A DNA stretch of 24,236 nt from a virus: positions 1 to 24,236 of the IMG/VR virus record IMGVR_UViG_3300023171_000039; one strand, written 5' to 3'. The notes beneath the pieces were generated by a model that saw nothing but the letters and a program-made list of their open reading frames with translations, did no database searches and was not told the DNA's origin. Below are positions 1-5,838 of this stretch, piece by piece (position 1 is the first letter of the stretch; every line of letters begins with the position of its first letter). Position numbers and translations under genes: made by a program.

Positions 1-48
1 GTCCGGAAGGCGAGGCCTTTCCAGACTTTCAGATACCCCCCCGGTCAC
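1..48 (-). CDS. Start of a gene running off the left edge, function unknown
   Basis: A leftward frame opens with a GTG whose last bases form the stop of the preceding gene (GTGA overlap) and stays open for the 16 codons left in the window (MTGGVSESLERPRLPD). The overlap style matches its neighbours, which is the main support. No Shine-Dalgarno is clear and no domain can be seen. The spot downstream of an HNH gene is where many tailed phages keep the small terminase, but that is only context. Confidence 0.35.
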   Translation of the reverse strand, partial: MTGGVSESLERPRLPD

Positions 49-245
49 CGCTTGCGCGGCATCGGCGGCTCGCCATCGATGTGGCATGTGGTGGGCTGAT
101 AGACGCCACGACGTGGAGGCAGTGGAGGTGTAGGCACCCGGCTATAACCACCGAACATGATCAACATTGCGAACAAGGGTAGACACCCAATGCAGGCACC
201 AGCAATCAACGACGTGATGAGCAAACGGGTAAGCTCCGGTGTCAC
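45..245 (-). CDS. Small single-pass membrane protein, 66 aa
   Basis: The product has one strongly hydrophobic segment at about residues 8-32 (LLITSLIAGACIGCLPLFAM and onward), then a proline-rich stretch (PTPPLPPRR) and a basic end (MPRKR). The start is GTG and overlaps the stop of the HNH gene by four bases (GTGA), so translation is probably coupled. It looks like a small inner-membrane protein of unknown role. Short membrane proteins of this kind are common between early and packaging genes of phages. No homologue is recognised. Confidence 0.6.
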   Translation of the reverse strand: MTPELTRLLITSLIAGACIGCLPLFAMLIMFGGYSRVPTPPLPPRRGVYQPTTCHIDGEPPMPRKR

Positions 246-592
246 TGGGCCAACTCCAACTTCCGCTTGTCGCTATCGTGGTAGGCTTTGCTCACAGCCT
301 GCAGGTTGCCGATGTCCCAGAACAACTGCTCATCGCCACGATGTGGGATCACATGGTCAACTACTGGGCTGTTCGGTTCGGGCGCCTTGCCCATCAGGAT
401 CACGCCAGTCTGCTGGCAAGTGAAGAGATCGCGGGTCAACACCTGCATACGCAACGCCTGCCAACGGGCTGACTTGTACCAGCCGCGCACTGTGGCATCT
501 GGGCTGTAGCGCTTATCCCTGATTTCTCGGGCCGCCTTCAGCTTCGGCCGCATGGCTGTCAGCCTGGGCTTGAGGGTGGTAAGCTTGGGCAT
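242..592 (-). CDS. HNH endonuclease, 116 aa
   Basis: The C-terminal half carries a HNH nuclease signature: Asp79-His80 (VVDHVIPHRGD), Asn96 (DIGNLQAV) and His105 (YHDSDKRK), after a helical lead with RDLFTCQQTG around residues 54-62. HNH proteins of this size are free-standing metal-dependent DNA nucleases. In many tailed phages one is encoded next to the small terminase and helps packaging or cleavage of replicated DNA. The first 40 residues are basic. The ATG has no strong Shine-Dalgarno. It is followed by a small membrane gene with GTGA overlap, and a divergent gene starts only 17 bp away on the other strand. The family is clear; a role in packaging is inferred from position and the terminase itself is outside the window. 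Confidence 0.85.
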   Translation of the reverse strand: MPKLTTLKPRLTAMRPKLKAAREIRDKRYSPDATVRGWYKSARWQALRMQVLTRDLFTCQQTGVILMGKAPEPNSPVVDHVIPHRGDEQLFWDIGNLQAVSKAYHDSDKRKLELAQ

Positions 593-609
593 TTCATGGA
601 GAACCGTTG

Positions 610-858
610 ATGGACGCCCAAGAGTACTTTGATCGATACCGAGCCTCTGCAGCCGACTTCGCGTTTCCGGCTGACGCCAGCAACGTGGTTTTCAGTGACA
701 GTGGGGCGAGCATGGAGACCTGCATCGTAGACCTGGTCGGAACCGGCGAAGCCTTCAATGGCGAGTTCCGGGTGTTCGAGGACGGATACAAAGCCATCAA
801 GATCGACAACGACCTAGTCAACGAGATGATCGAACTCGTCAGGCACAGGGACAAATAA
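610..858 (+). CDS. Hypothetical protein, 82 aa, divergent
   Basis: An acidic soluble protein with no recognised domain (MDAQEYFDRYRASAADFAF to ELVRHRDK). I chose the ATG at 610 over the TTG just before it; GGAG at 597-600 serves as Shine-Dalgarno for either. It points rightward inside an otherwise leftward block, divergent from the HNH gene and convergent with the next small gene, so it probably has its own promoter. The upstream space is only 17 bp, so that promoter would have to lie within the start of the HNH gene. Confidence 0.6.
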   Translation: MDAQEYFDRYRASAADFAFPADASNVVFSDSGASMETCIVDLVGTGEAFNGEFRVFEDGYKAIKIDNDLVNEMIELVRHRDK

Positions 859-941
859 CCTGCTCATCAAACCTGTGCCTCGCACAAGTTGGGTGAACAG
901 GCCGAGCGCATAAGCGCCCGACCGAAATTCAGCTAATGGGG

Positions 942-1184
942 TTAGGCAGCCATTCGGCCAGGATCGAAGTGGCCGGCGGTGAAATCGGCATGGGCACGAG
1001 CGCTATCAACAAAGGCGCGGAAGCGACTTCGGGCAGCAGGCAGCACGCCGAGGGGCTTGGCCATGAGATCGAGCGCCAGGCTCTCGCTGGCATTAGGATG
1101 GTACGTGAAGGCGGCGACGATGACCGTGAACGGCCAGGCGACGATGGCAAAGGCAATACTGAGCAGATGCAGCATATAGCGCAT
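942..1184 (-). CDS. Small membrane or secreted protein, 80 aa
   Basis: The N-terminus is hydrophobic (MRYMLHLLSIAFAIVAWPFT, about residues 4-28) and can act as a membrane anchor or uncleaved signal. A basic and aromatic tail of about 50 residues follows. The ATG at 1184 is preceded by GAAAGG at seven bases spacing; the longer frame to a TTG at 1220 would run into the terminator stem and is rejected. Only 35 bp separate the start from a strong bidirectional terminator, leaving little room for an own promoter. Function unknown. Confidence 0.55.
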   Translation of the reverse strand: MRYMLHLLSIAFAIVAWPFTVIVAAFTYHPNASESLALDLMAKPLGVLPAARSRFRAFVDSARAHADFTAGHFDPGRMAA

Positions 1185-1219
1185 GAGTAGACCTTTCGAT
1201 GTTGAATGGGCTGACAGCA

Positions 1220-1251
1220 AAAGACCCGCCGGATTTATCTGGCGGGTCTTT
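1220..1251. terminator. Strong bidirectional rho-independent terminator
   Basis: Eleven-base perfect arms AAAGACCCGCC (1220-1230) and GGCGGGTCTTT (1241-1251) enclose a 10-nt loop. Read on either strand the GC-rich stem ends in a short T run (TCTTTAT rightward, TCTTTTG leftward). It separates the leftward gene ending at 1306 from the small membrane gene starting at 1184. Confidence 0.85.
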
Positions 1252-1305
1252 ATCGGAGCGGAAGCCCCATGCTGGAATTAACGCTTTATTTCGCAGGCTG
1301 ATTTG

Positions 1306-1899
1306 TCAAGCGGCTCGTGAGGCCGGCAGATCTTCCTCTTCAATGCACCCGAAGTAATGCGCCAAGGCATTGAGCGCGAGCCGCAGATCCCCGTGCATGT
1401 GCGGCACATCGACGTCGCGCATCACTATGGTGTCGAGAGCAGCGGGGAAGTTCGACCCGCGATGCTTATGCAGGGCGTTCTCATCCAAGAGGGCCCTGGC
1501 GGCGCCCTCATACCGCGCGATGGCCCGTTTATGGCGGTCGACCTCATTGCTGAGATATTCGGATGCGGTGCCACCTGACATGTCGGTGTTGCCACGCACC
1601 GCTGGCGCACAAACTGCCGTCCGATAGGACATCACACAGGCTTCATAGCGATATGCCGCCTTAAGCTGCCCGGCATTGATGACCTTGGCGCGCTTGAGCC
1701 GACCGACGACGGTTCCAGTGTCTGGATTCATGGTGTCGAGCTTATCGACGCCGAAGACCCTGGTCCGCGCTTCCCTGGCCGTTGCCGTTACCTCCGCTTC
1801 GGTTTCAGCCTTGCGGACGATCACATCATCCTTGCGCTGCGAGATGCGACCGTTGACGCGCTTGACGCCAACCTTACGCTTGCGGCCAGCCTTTGCCAT
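1306..1899 (-). CDS. Hypothetical basic phage protein, 197 aa
   Basis: The N-terminus is strongly basic (MAKAGRKRKVGVKRVNGRIS), followed by a helical, charged middle (KAETEAEVTATAREARTRVF) and a C-terminal helical part. The ATG at 1899 is preceded by AAGGGATTGAAAGAA; a TTG three codons upstream is less likely. It is the last gene of the leftward replication operon, five bases after a 59-aa gene, and is followed by a terminator. The basic start suggests nucleic-acid binding, for instance a late-gene regulator or packaging factor, but no family is recognised and this is inference. Confidence 0.75.
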   Translation of the reverse strand: MAKAGRKRKVGVKRVNGRISQRKDDVIVRKAETEAEVTATAREARTRVFGVDKLDTMNPDTGTVVGRLKRAKVINAGQLKAAYRYEACVMSYRTAVCAPAVRGNTDMSGGTASEYLSNEVDRHKRAIARYEGAARALLDENALHKHRGSNFPAALDTIVMRDVDVPHMHGDLRLALNALAHYFGCIEEEDLPASRAA

Positions 1900-1904
1900 T
1901 TCTT

Positions 1905-2084
1905 TCAATCCCTTGCTTTGTTTATGATTTCAGCCTCGAAGGCCTGATAGGCGGTGACGGTGATCAGCAGTGCTTCGGCACGGTGTAGGCGGGGTAGTAG
2001 GTGCGGTTTGTCGGCTGCGGCTTTCTCCAAGGCATCACGATGGAGCCGGGCTTCCTCGATTTGCTCGGCCAGATGGACTTTCAT
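1905..2084 (-). CDS. Small helical protein, 59 aa
   Basis: A short gene (MKVHLAEQIEEARLHRDALE ... AEIINKARD) that starts inside the stop of the replication gene (ATGA overlap at 2081-2084) and ends five bases before the next ATG. It is almost wholly charged or aliphatic and predicted helical, with heptad-like Leu/Ala spacing, so a small coiled coil is plausible. It may be a partner of the replication protein it is coupled to. No known family is recognised. Confidence 0.65.
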   Translation of the reverse strand: MKVHLAEQIEEARLHRDALEKAAADKPHLLPRLHRAEALLITVTAYQAFEAEIINKARD

Positions 2085-2944
2085 TGACGTGCCCTGGCCT
2101 GCTCAATTTCTTCGATGCGGAAGGTCGCTTTGCCGCTATTTCCAACCAGAATTGCTTTGCCGCGAAGGTTTTGGACCGCGATAAAATCGGGATGGTCCGA
2201 TGCCAGCACGACTAGGCCGTTGACTGCCGGAGGCACCGGGTCGGACTTCAGCGGAATGTGAAGCGCGTTGACCCAAGCGCCTGTGCGAATCCATTTCCCC
2301 AAGCCAGGTCGAAATTCCAGTTGCACCGCTGAGGGAACGCCGCGGGCCTCCGCATCTTCGACATGCCACTGAGCAAACCGCTTTGCTGCAATAACCAGCC
2401 GATGGGTTTCGCCGGCGTCGAGATTGGCAAATGCCCGCTCGGCTTCCTTCCTGTTCGTCATTGATCGTTTAGGGAACACGTCAAAAACATCGTCAAACGA
2501 GGCTCGCTCGCCACTCGTTAGAGAGGGGTTCGTTGAAAGGGGTACGTTAACATAGGTGCCGATCCTTGGGTCGGCAGGGGGTGCCGGTGTAGGGTCGGCA
2601 GGGGGTGCCGACCTGTCGGCAGGGGTAGCCACTACATCTTGTGTCGGGTCGGGTACGTCGAGCACAACTCGGTATTCGTGTGCACTGTCCCTTACGCCCT
2701 TGGTGTGAGCTTCGTTCTGAGGCCGCTTTTCCAGCCAGCCCGCTATGACCAGACGCTCGATCGAGGCCTGGACGGTAGATCGCGCGCAACCGATCTCACG
2801 GGCCATGACGACCTGCGACCGGCGGCACCAGCCTCTCTTGTCAGTATGCTTGCCAAAGACGCAGAGTACCTGCAGGTCACGCGGCTCTAGCCGTTTGTCC
2901 AGCACTGCATCGGCAGGGATAATTGAGAAGCGAGGGTCAGCCAT
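2081..2944 (-). CDS. Phage replication protein with N-terminal helix-turn-helix, 287 aa
   Basis: The N-terminal part (about residues 14-75; RRSQVVMAREIGCARSTVQA followed by SIERLVIAGWLEKRPQ) is a winged helix of the kind found in phage and plasmid replication initiators. A proline-rich linker with repeated APPADP follows, then a C-terminal part beginning FDDVFDVFPKRSMTNRKEAE, seen in many phage replication proteins that recruit a helicase or loader. The ATG at 2944 overlaps the upstream DnaA-like gene by eight bases; a longer frame to 3061 is rejected because it lies within that gene. By analogy with lambda O it would bind repeats at the origin, and repeats do lie within its own gene at 2568-2630. 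The HTH is secure; the replication role is inferred from context. Confidence 0.75.
   Translation of the reverse strand: MADPRFSIIPADAVLDKRLEPRDLQVLCVFGKHTDKRGWCRRSQVVMAREIGCARSTVQASIERLVIAGWLEKRPQNEAHTKGVRDSAHEYRVVLDVPDPTQDVVATPADRSAPPADPTPAPPADPRIGTYVNVPLSTNPSLTSGERASFDDVFDVFPKRSMTNRKEAERAFANLDAGETHRLVIAAKRFAQWHVEDAEARGVPSAVQLEFRPGLGKWIRTGAWVNALHIPLKSDPVPPAVNGLVVLASDHPDFIAVQNLRGKAILVGNSGKATFRIEEIEQARARQ
2568..2630. repeat. Iteron-like direct repeats inside the replication gene
   Basis: The 19-mer GGGTCGGCAGGGGGTGCCG occurs twice without mismatch (2568-2586 and 2592-2610, 24-bp step). A third, degenerate copy (GTCGGCAGGGGTAGCC, 2615-2630) follows after 21 bp. The second copy extends to a perfect inverted repeat, GGTCGGCA (2593-2600) and TGCCGACC (2606-2613). 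The steps are multiples of three and encode the repeated APPADP linker. This could be an origin of replication, as iterons lie in lambda O, or merely a repetitive protein linker. Confidence 0.5.
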
Positions 2945-3422
2945 TAGCGGCAATCGCCTCTTTGGCCTTGCCGTAGAGCGGCTTGGCATATGCTTTCCCC
3001 AGCAGGCTAGCCTCATATCGGCGCACGCCGTGCAACACGGTGGTATGGTCCCTGCCGCCAAGCCTGCGCCCTATGGCAGGTAGGTTCATGGCGGTCTCGG
3101 TCTTCATCCTGTACATGGCTTCATGACGGGCTGCGACGATGGGAGACGACCGCTGGCCGCCGATTAGCTCTGCAACAGTGATGTGGTGCTTTGTGGCGAC
3201 CTCATAGACGATACGTTTCCACGAGGGCATGTCGAACGACAGGTCGGGTGTTGGCGCCTGAAGATGCTCGGTGTTGGCCGACCCAATGTGGATGAAGTCA
3301 CGCTTGGCGCGGGGCTCAAGGCTTCGCCGCATAGCGGCCTGGAAGCGGCTATCCATCACCAAGATGCCGGCGCGCATTTCAGATTGCTTCGAGTATTTCC
3401 AGAATCCTTCGGAAAACCTCAT
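2937..3422 (-). CDS. DnaA domain IV-like DNA-binding protein, 161 aa
   Basis: Residues about 65-140 match the C-terminal DNA-binding domain of the replication initiator DnaA, including its signature LGGRDHTTVLHGVRRYE (residues 121-137). In DnaA this domain reads the 9-mer DnaA box. There is no AAA+ ATPase domain, so this is a free-standing box-binding protein. The start at 3422 is fixed by an ATGA overlap with the preceding gene; it overlaps the next gene by eight bases. It may recruit host replication factors to the phage origin or compete with host DnaA. The domain call is strong, the role is inferred. Confidence 0.85.
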   Translation of the reverse strand: MRFSEGFWKYSKQSEMRAGILVMDSRFQAAMRRSLEPRAKRDFIHIGSANTEHLQAPTPDLSFDMPSWKRIVYEVATKHHITVAELIGGQRSSPIVAARHEAMYRMKTETAMNLPAIGRRLGGRDHTTVLHGVRRYEASLLGKAYAKPLYGKAKEAIAANG

Positions 3423-3703
3423 GACCGGGCAGCCTCGAAGTCGGCGATCCATCGCGACACGGTTCCGTTGTGCTGATGGCGAAACCATTGAGCGATCGCA
3501 GGGATCGAGTATCCGGCATCACGTGCTGCGATCAGCACATCGCGACGGAGCGCCATGACCTGGTCGCTGACATACTCGTGGCGCTCGCAGCGGAACTTCT
3601 CGACGTCAGCACCATGCTCGATACAGATGCGCTCGATTAGGCTGGCCAGAACCACTTGGCTGGGCACGCGCACCTTGTCAAAGATTGGAGACTGCAGGTT
3701 CAT
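3419..3703 (-). CDS. Second small DnaA-domain-IV-like HTH protein, 94 aa
   Basis: A helical protein whose C-terminal part (residues about 50-90; RRDVLIAARDAGYSIPAIAQ then WFRHQHNGTVSRWI) has the pattern of DnaA domain IV, with HNGTV in place of DHTTV. It is more diverged than the neighbour and could also be called a generic HTH protein. The ATG at 3703 has a good Shine-Dalgarno (GGAAGAAGGG) and overlaps the stop of a 33-aa gene. It sits in the replication operon and is probably DNA-binding. Confidence 0.7.
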   Translation of the reverse strand: MNLQSPIFDKVRVPSQVVLASLIERICIEHGADVEKFRCERHEYVSDQVMALRRDVLIAARDAGYSIPAIAQWFRHQHNGTVSRWIADFEAARS

Positions 3704-3801
3704 GGCTTACCCTTCTTCCTTGATTGGGAGAGTTGTTTTGAAAGGCGGATGAGCTTGGTTTTGACCGAAGGATTCCGCTTGGGAGGGGTGAAGGCGGTCA
3801 T
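3700..3801 (-). CDS. Micro-gene, basic 33-aa peptide
   Basis: A 33-codon frame (MTAFTPPKRNPSVKTKLIRL, ending SQSRKKGKP) has an ATGA overlap at both ends: its ATG lies in the stop of the methyltransferase gene, its stop in the start of the next gene. This double coupling is the main evidence that it is translated. The peptide is very basic (about ten Lys or Arg) and may bind nucleic acid, or may only serve to carry ribosomes to the next gene. Confidence 0.55.
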   Translation of the reverse strand: MTAFTPPKRNPSVKTKLIRLSKQLSQSRKKGKP

Positions 3802-4451
3802 GCTGCGGCCTCGTCAAACTTGGTCGCCTGGCTGCCCCACGACGCCCATCCGGGCCGGGATTGCCGAGCGAACAATTCGACGTATGGCCCGTCGAACATC
3901 GTCTGGATCCGCTCGTACTGCTCATCAGGCTTCCGGCTATGCTCACGGCGAGGCGCCCGAAGTGCGTCGCTTGGCATTACCTCGATGAAGTCGCGCACGC
4001 TGCGCACACCGGCGGGTACGGAACCTAGGCCAAACAGATCAGCCGGCAGTTCTGCGCGCAGGCTTGGATTCCCACGGGTGGCCAAAAGGCATGGCTCTAG
4101 ATTTTTCCGAGTCCCGTACCCGCCGCCGAAAGCATATTTGCCCGTCTCGGGATTGAACTTGATCCACTCCCAGGCGAGCCCGGCAAACTCAAAGCCCCAC
4201 GCGCGGATTAGTCGCTCCCAATTCGGCATGAAAGGCCACGTCATCCAGATGAACAGCGCGCAATCATCAGCAGCGAGAATGTCCACCGGCATTGCCGCGA
4301 TCTCATCCATGGGCATGCAATCGTAGTGGGCTTGGGCAGATTTCCCCTGCCCCTTGTCGGAGAACTGTTCGAACGCCCACGGCGGATCAGCGAGGATCAC
4401 CCGGTACCCGCCGATTGGGCGCATCTCGACAAACTGACGTGCGAGCGTCAT
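3798..4451 (-). CDS. MT-A70 family adenine-N6 DNA methyltransferase, 217 aa
   Basis: The catalytic motif DPPW is at residues 22-25 (VILADPPWAFEQF), with the SAM-binding and core stretches ALFIWMTWPFMPNWERLIRA and LEPCLLATRGNPSL downstream, as in the MT-A70 family. Phage members methylate adenine in their own DNA, commonly as protection against host restriction. The ATG at 4451 has GGGGAAAG upstream and overlaps the previous stop (ATGA). The longer frame to 4655 runs through two other genes and is rejected. A second, unrelated adenine methyltransferase lies at 10997. Confidence 0.9.
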   Translation of the reverse strand: MTLARQFVEMRPIGGYRVILADPPWAFEQFSDKGQGKSAQAHYDCMPMDEIAAMPVDILAADDCALFIWMTWPFMPNWERLIRAWGFEFAGLAWEWIKFNPETGKYAFGGGYGTRKNLEPCLLATRGNPSLRAELPADLFGLGSVPAGVRSVRDFIEVMPSDALRAPRREHSRKPDEQYERIQTMFDGPYVELFARQSRPGWASWGSQATKFDEAAA

Positions 4452-4612
4452 GCGTCTTTCCCCTGCTTGAGAGAGGCGGACAAATCTGCAACCACATGGG
4501 CGCGAAGATGCGTCAGCCGTATTTTCTCGCCTGTTGCATCCTTTGGTGCCTCTGCATTGGCTATCCGGGATAGAGCCTGAAGCTTTTCTTCGGGGGTGGT
4601 GGTGGAGAGCAT
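4448..4612 (-). CDS. Small hypothetical protein, 54 aa
   Basis: Reads MLSTTTPEEKLQALSRIANA and ends in LSASLKQGKDA; mostly helical and charged. It begins two bases after the stop of the 114-aa gene and ends in an ATGA overlap with the methyltransferase start, so it fills the gap exactly. Its place directly ahead of the methyltransferase suggests co-translation with it. No family recognised. Confidence 0.6.
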   Translation of the reverse strand: MLSTTTPEEKLQALSRIANAEAPKDATGEKIRLTHLRAHVVADLSASLKQGKDA

Positions 4613-4614
4613 GG

Positions 4615-4959
4615 CTAGGCTGCCTTCGCCAAAACGGCTTTAACCTGTCTAGCAAGAGCGGCGACCGGGCCAGATGCTTTGCCCAGATCGCCTTCCGCTG
4701 TGCCGTCCCAAGTCACGTCTGCCGCAGCGGGGCACTGCTCAGAAAGCTTACGAGCAAGGTCCATCGCTTCGGTGAGAGCGCCGAAACTCTGAATTGGGAG
4801 CTTCAAGCTCGTGCGGGCATGAGTGACATTCCAAAGCATCGGTTCTTCGATATGCCGATGAGCGCAGAACTCCGCGCCTTCAAAGGGCACGAACCCGACT
4901 GTGAAAAATGGATCCGTTTTCGTGCGGATTTCGAGAATGAACTTGATAGGGTCGGTCAC
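4615..4959 (-). CDS. Hypothetical protein, 114 aa
   Basis: A soluble protein (MTDPIKFILEIRTKTDPFFT through ALARQVKAVLAKAA) with a beta-rich first half and helical end; no domain recognised. The start is GTG, chosen because a full AAGGAGG stands six bases before it. It lies 21 bases after the stop of the 124-aa gene and two before the next start, within the leftward early operon. Confidence 0.75.
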   Translation of the reverse strand: MTDPIKFILEIRTKTDPFFTVGFVPFEGAEFCAHRHIEEPMLWNVTHARTSLKLPIQSFGALTEAMDLARKLSEQCPAAADVTWDGTAEGDLGKASGPVAALARQVKAVLAKAA

Positions 4960-4980
4960 TCGTCGCCTCCTTGTGGTTTG

Positions 4981-5355
4981 TCAGTCGGTTCGTTCGGAAG
5001 GCGCTCTTTCCGCCGACCCCGCCGCCGCTCCCAAAAGAGCCTCAGCCTCATCGACAAGAGCGCGGCCAGCCGCCGAAGCGGTGATGGCCTTGGTAATCGC
5101 GAGTTCATGGGCAAGCTTGGCCTCCTGGCTTTGGATTTCGGCCGCAACAGCCAGTTCAAGTTGCTTGTAAAGATCGGCCCATATTCTCTTGGGCTTGCGA
5201 TAGCGGAGCGCCCAAAGCACCTGCTCGGGCAGCTTGTGTTTCCGGGCCGCGCGTTGGCGGGCAGCGTCAATGGTGTCGCCGGGACCGCGATGCTCGCGCC
5301 TCACCAGCAAGTCGGCCCACGTGGCCGCTTCATCGACAACAGACAGGTCAGTCAT
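4981..5355 (-). CDS. Hypothetical protein, 124 aa, first gene of the leftward replication operon
   Basis: The protein has an Ala/Glu-rich helical C-terminal half (ELAVAAEIQSQEAKLAHELA ... DEAEALLGAAAG), possibly a coiled coil, after a basic middle (RKHKLPEQVLWALRYRKPKR). The ATG at 5355 has GGAG at nine bases; the longer frame to 5391 has no good site. It appears to be the first gene of the operon running to 1306. Its Shine-Dalgarno lies inside a perfect dyad (5361-5377), which may control it. Function unknown. Confidence 0.75.
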   Translation of the reverse strand: MTDLSVVDEAATWADLLVRREHRGPGDTIDAARQRAARKHKLPEQVLWALRYRKPKRIWADLYKQLELAVAAEIQSQEAKLAHELAITKAITASAAGRALVDEAEALLGAAAGSAERAPSERTD

Positions 5356-5360
5356 AGGCG

Positions 5361-5377
5361 TTTGCTCCGGGAGCAAA
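5361..5377. promoter_or_regulatory. Perfect dyad over the ribosome site of the 5355 gene
   Basis: TTTGCTCC (5361-5368), one centre base, and GGAGCAAA (5370-5377) form a perfect inverted repeat. On the leftward mRNA the right arm contains the GGAG that serves the start at 5355. It could be a protein operator, or a hairpin that hides the ribosome site. Confidence 0.5.
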
Positions 5378-5404
5378 GGATCTTTGCGCACGCGTCAATC
5401 CGTT

Positions 5405-5428
5405 CTCGTTAGGGTCAATCCCAACGAG
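5405..5428. promoter_or_regulatory. Inverted repeat between divergent genes
   Basis: CTCGTT-A-GGG (5405-5414) and CCC-AACGAG (5420-5428) pair with one bulged A around a 5-nt loop. It lies in the 97-bp space between the leftward 5355 gene and the rightward 5453 gene, so an operator or a 5' leader hairpin is plausible. There is no T run for a terminator. Confidence 0.35.
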
Positions 5429-5452
5429 GACGGCAGCCGCAGGAGTTTTGAG

Positions 5453-5707
5453 ATGGCGAAGGGGCGCAACAGCGATACGCTTTACTGGCAGCTGATGCGC
5501 GAAGGCTTGAGGCCGAAGACCGTTGGCGCGGTCATGGCTTCGAATGAAAGAGCGGGCGTCTGCCGACTTGGCGACGGCCCGCAGGTTACCGCTGCAACCC
5601 CTGGAGGTAGGGGCGACGATTCTCGCAGCGGAGTGAGACTGGTCTGGATTAATCCGGCCATGACGAAGCGTGCTCGCAGCAGGGCGCGCTTGGTGATGAT
5701 CGAATGA
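5453..5707 (+). CDS. Hypothetical basic protein, 84 aa, divergent in the leftward block
   Basis: An ATG at 5453 has AGGAG seven bases upstream (5441-5445), and the frame has the high third-position GC typical of the window. The product starts MAKGRNSDTLYWQLMREGLR and is basic, with no known domain. A leftward frame covers the same bases (5348-5738) but has no Shine-Dalgarno and a composition rich in Arg, Pro, Ser and His, as shadow frames have. I prefer the rightward reading with moderate confidence. If right, it has its own promoter in 5356-5440. Confidence 0.5.
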   Translation: MAKGRNSDTLYWQLMREGLRPKTVGAVMASNERAGVCRLGDGPQVTAATPGGRGDDSRSGVRLVWINPAMTKRARSRARLVMIE

Positions 5708-5736
5708 TAGGGCGGAGAGGCAGGGGCGCGCTGACA

Positions 5737-5838
5737 CTAGAGCGCACCCAGCACGAAGCAGGCCGTCAGGATAACGACCCAAGGGGCAAGCCCGTATGCG
5801 GCCAGCCATAGGCATACGCGTGACCGAGACGGGCTCAC
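5737..5838 (-). CDS. Micro membrane peptide, 33 aa
   Basis: A GTG overlapping the stop of the GapR-like gene (GTGA at 5835-5838) opens a 33-codon frame: [20 protein letters not shown] followed by [13 protein letters not shown]. It is a basic head plus one transmembrane segment. The coupling to the gene before it and the clean hydrophobic segment support it. It would be the last gene of the leftward immunity operon. Function unknown. Confidence 0.5.
   Translation of the reverse strand: MSPSRSRVCLWLAAYGLAPWVVILTACFVLGAL

Noticed and set aside
764-778. GTTC pair near the 610 gene as a LexA box
   Set aside because: The spacing is five rather than seven bases and it lies within a coding gene.
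2560-2630. Short repeats as a CRISPR array
   Set aside because: Repeats are 19 bp with 2-5 bp between and code for part of a protein; there are no spacers.
4534-5412. Rightward open frame of 292 aa
   Set aside because: Antisense to three leftward genes with good ribosome sites and overlaps.
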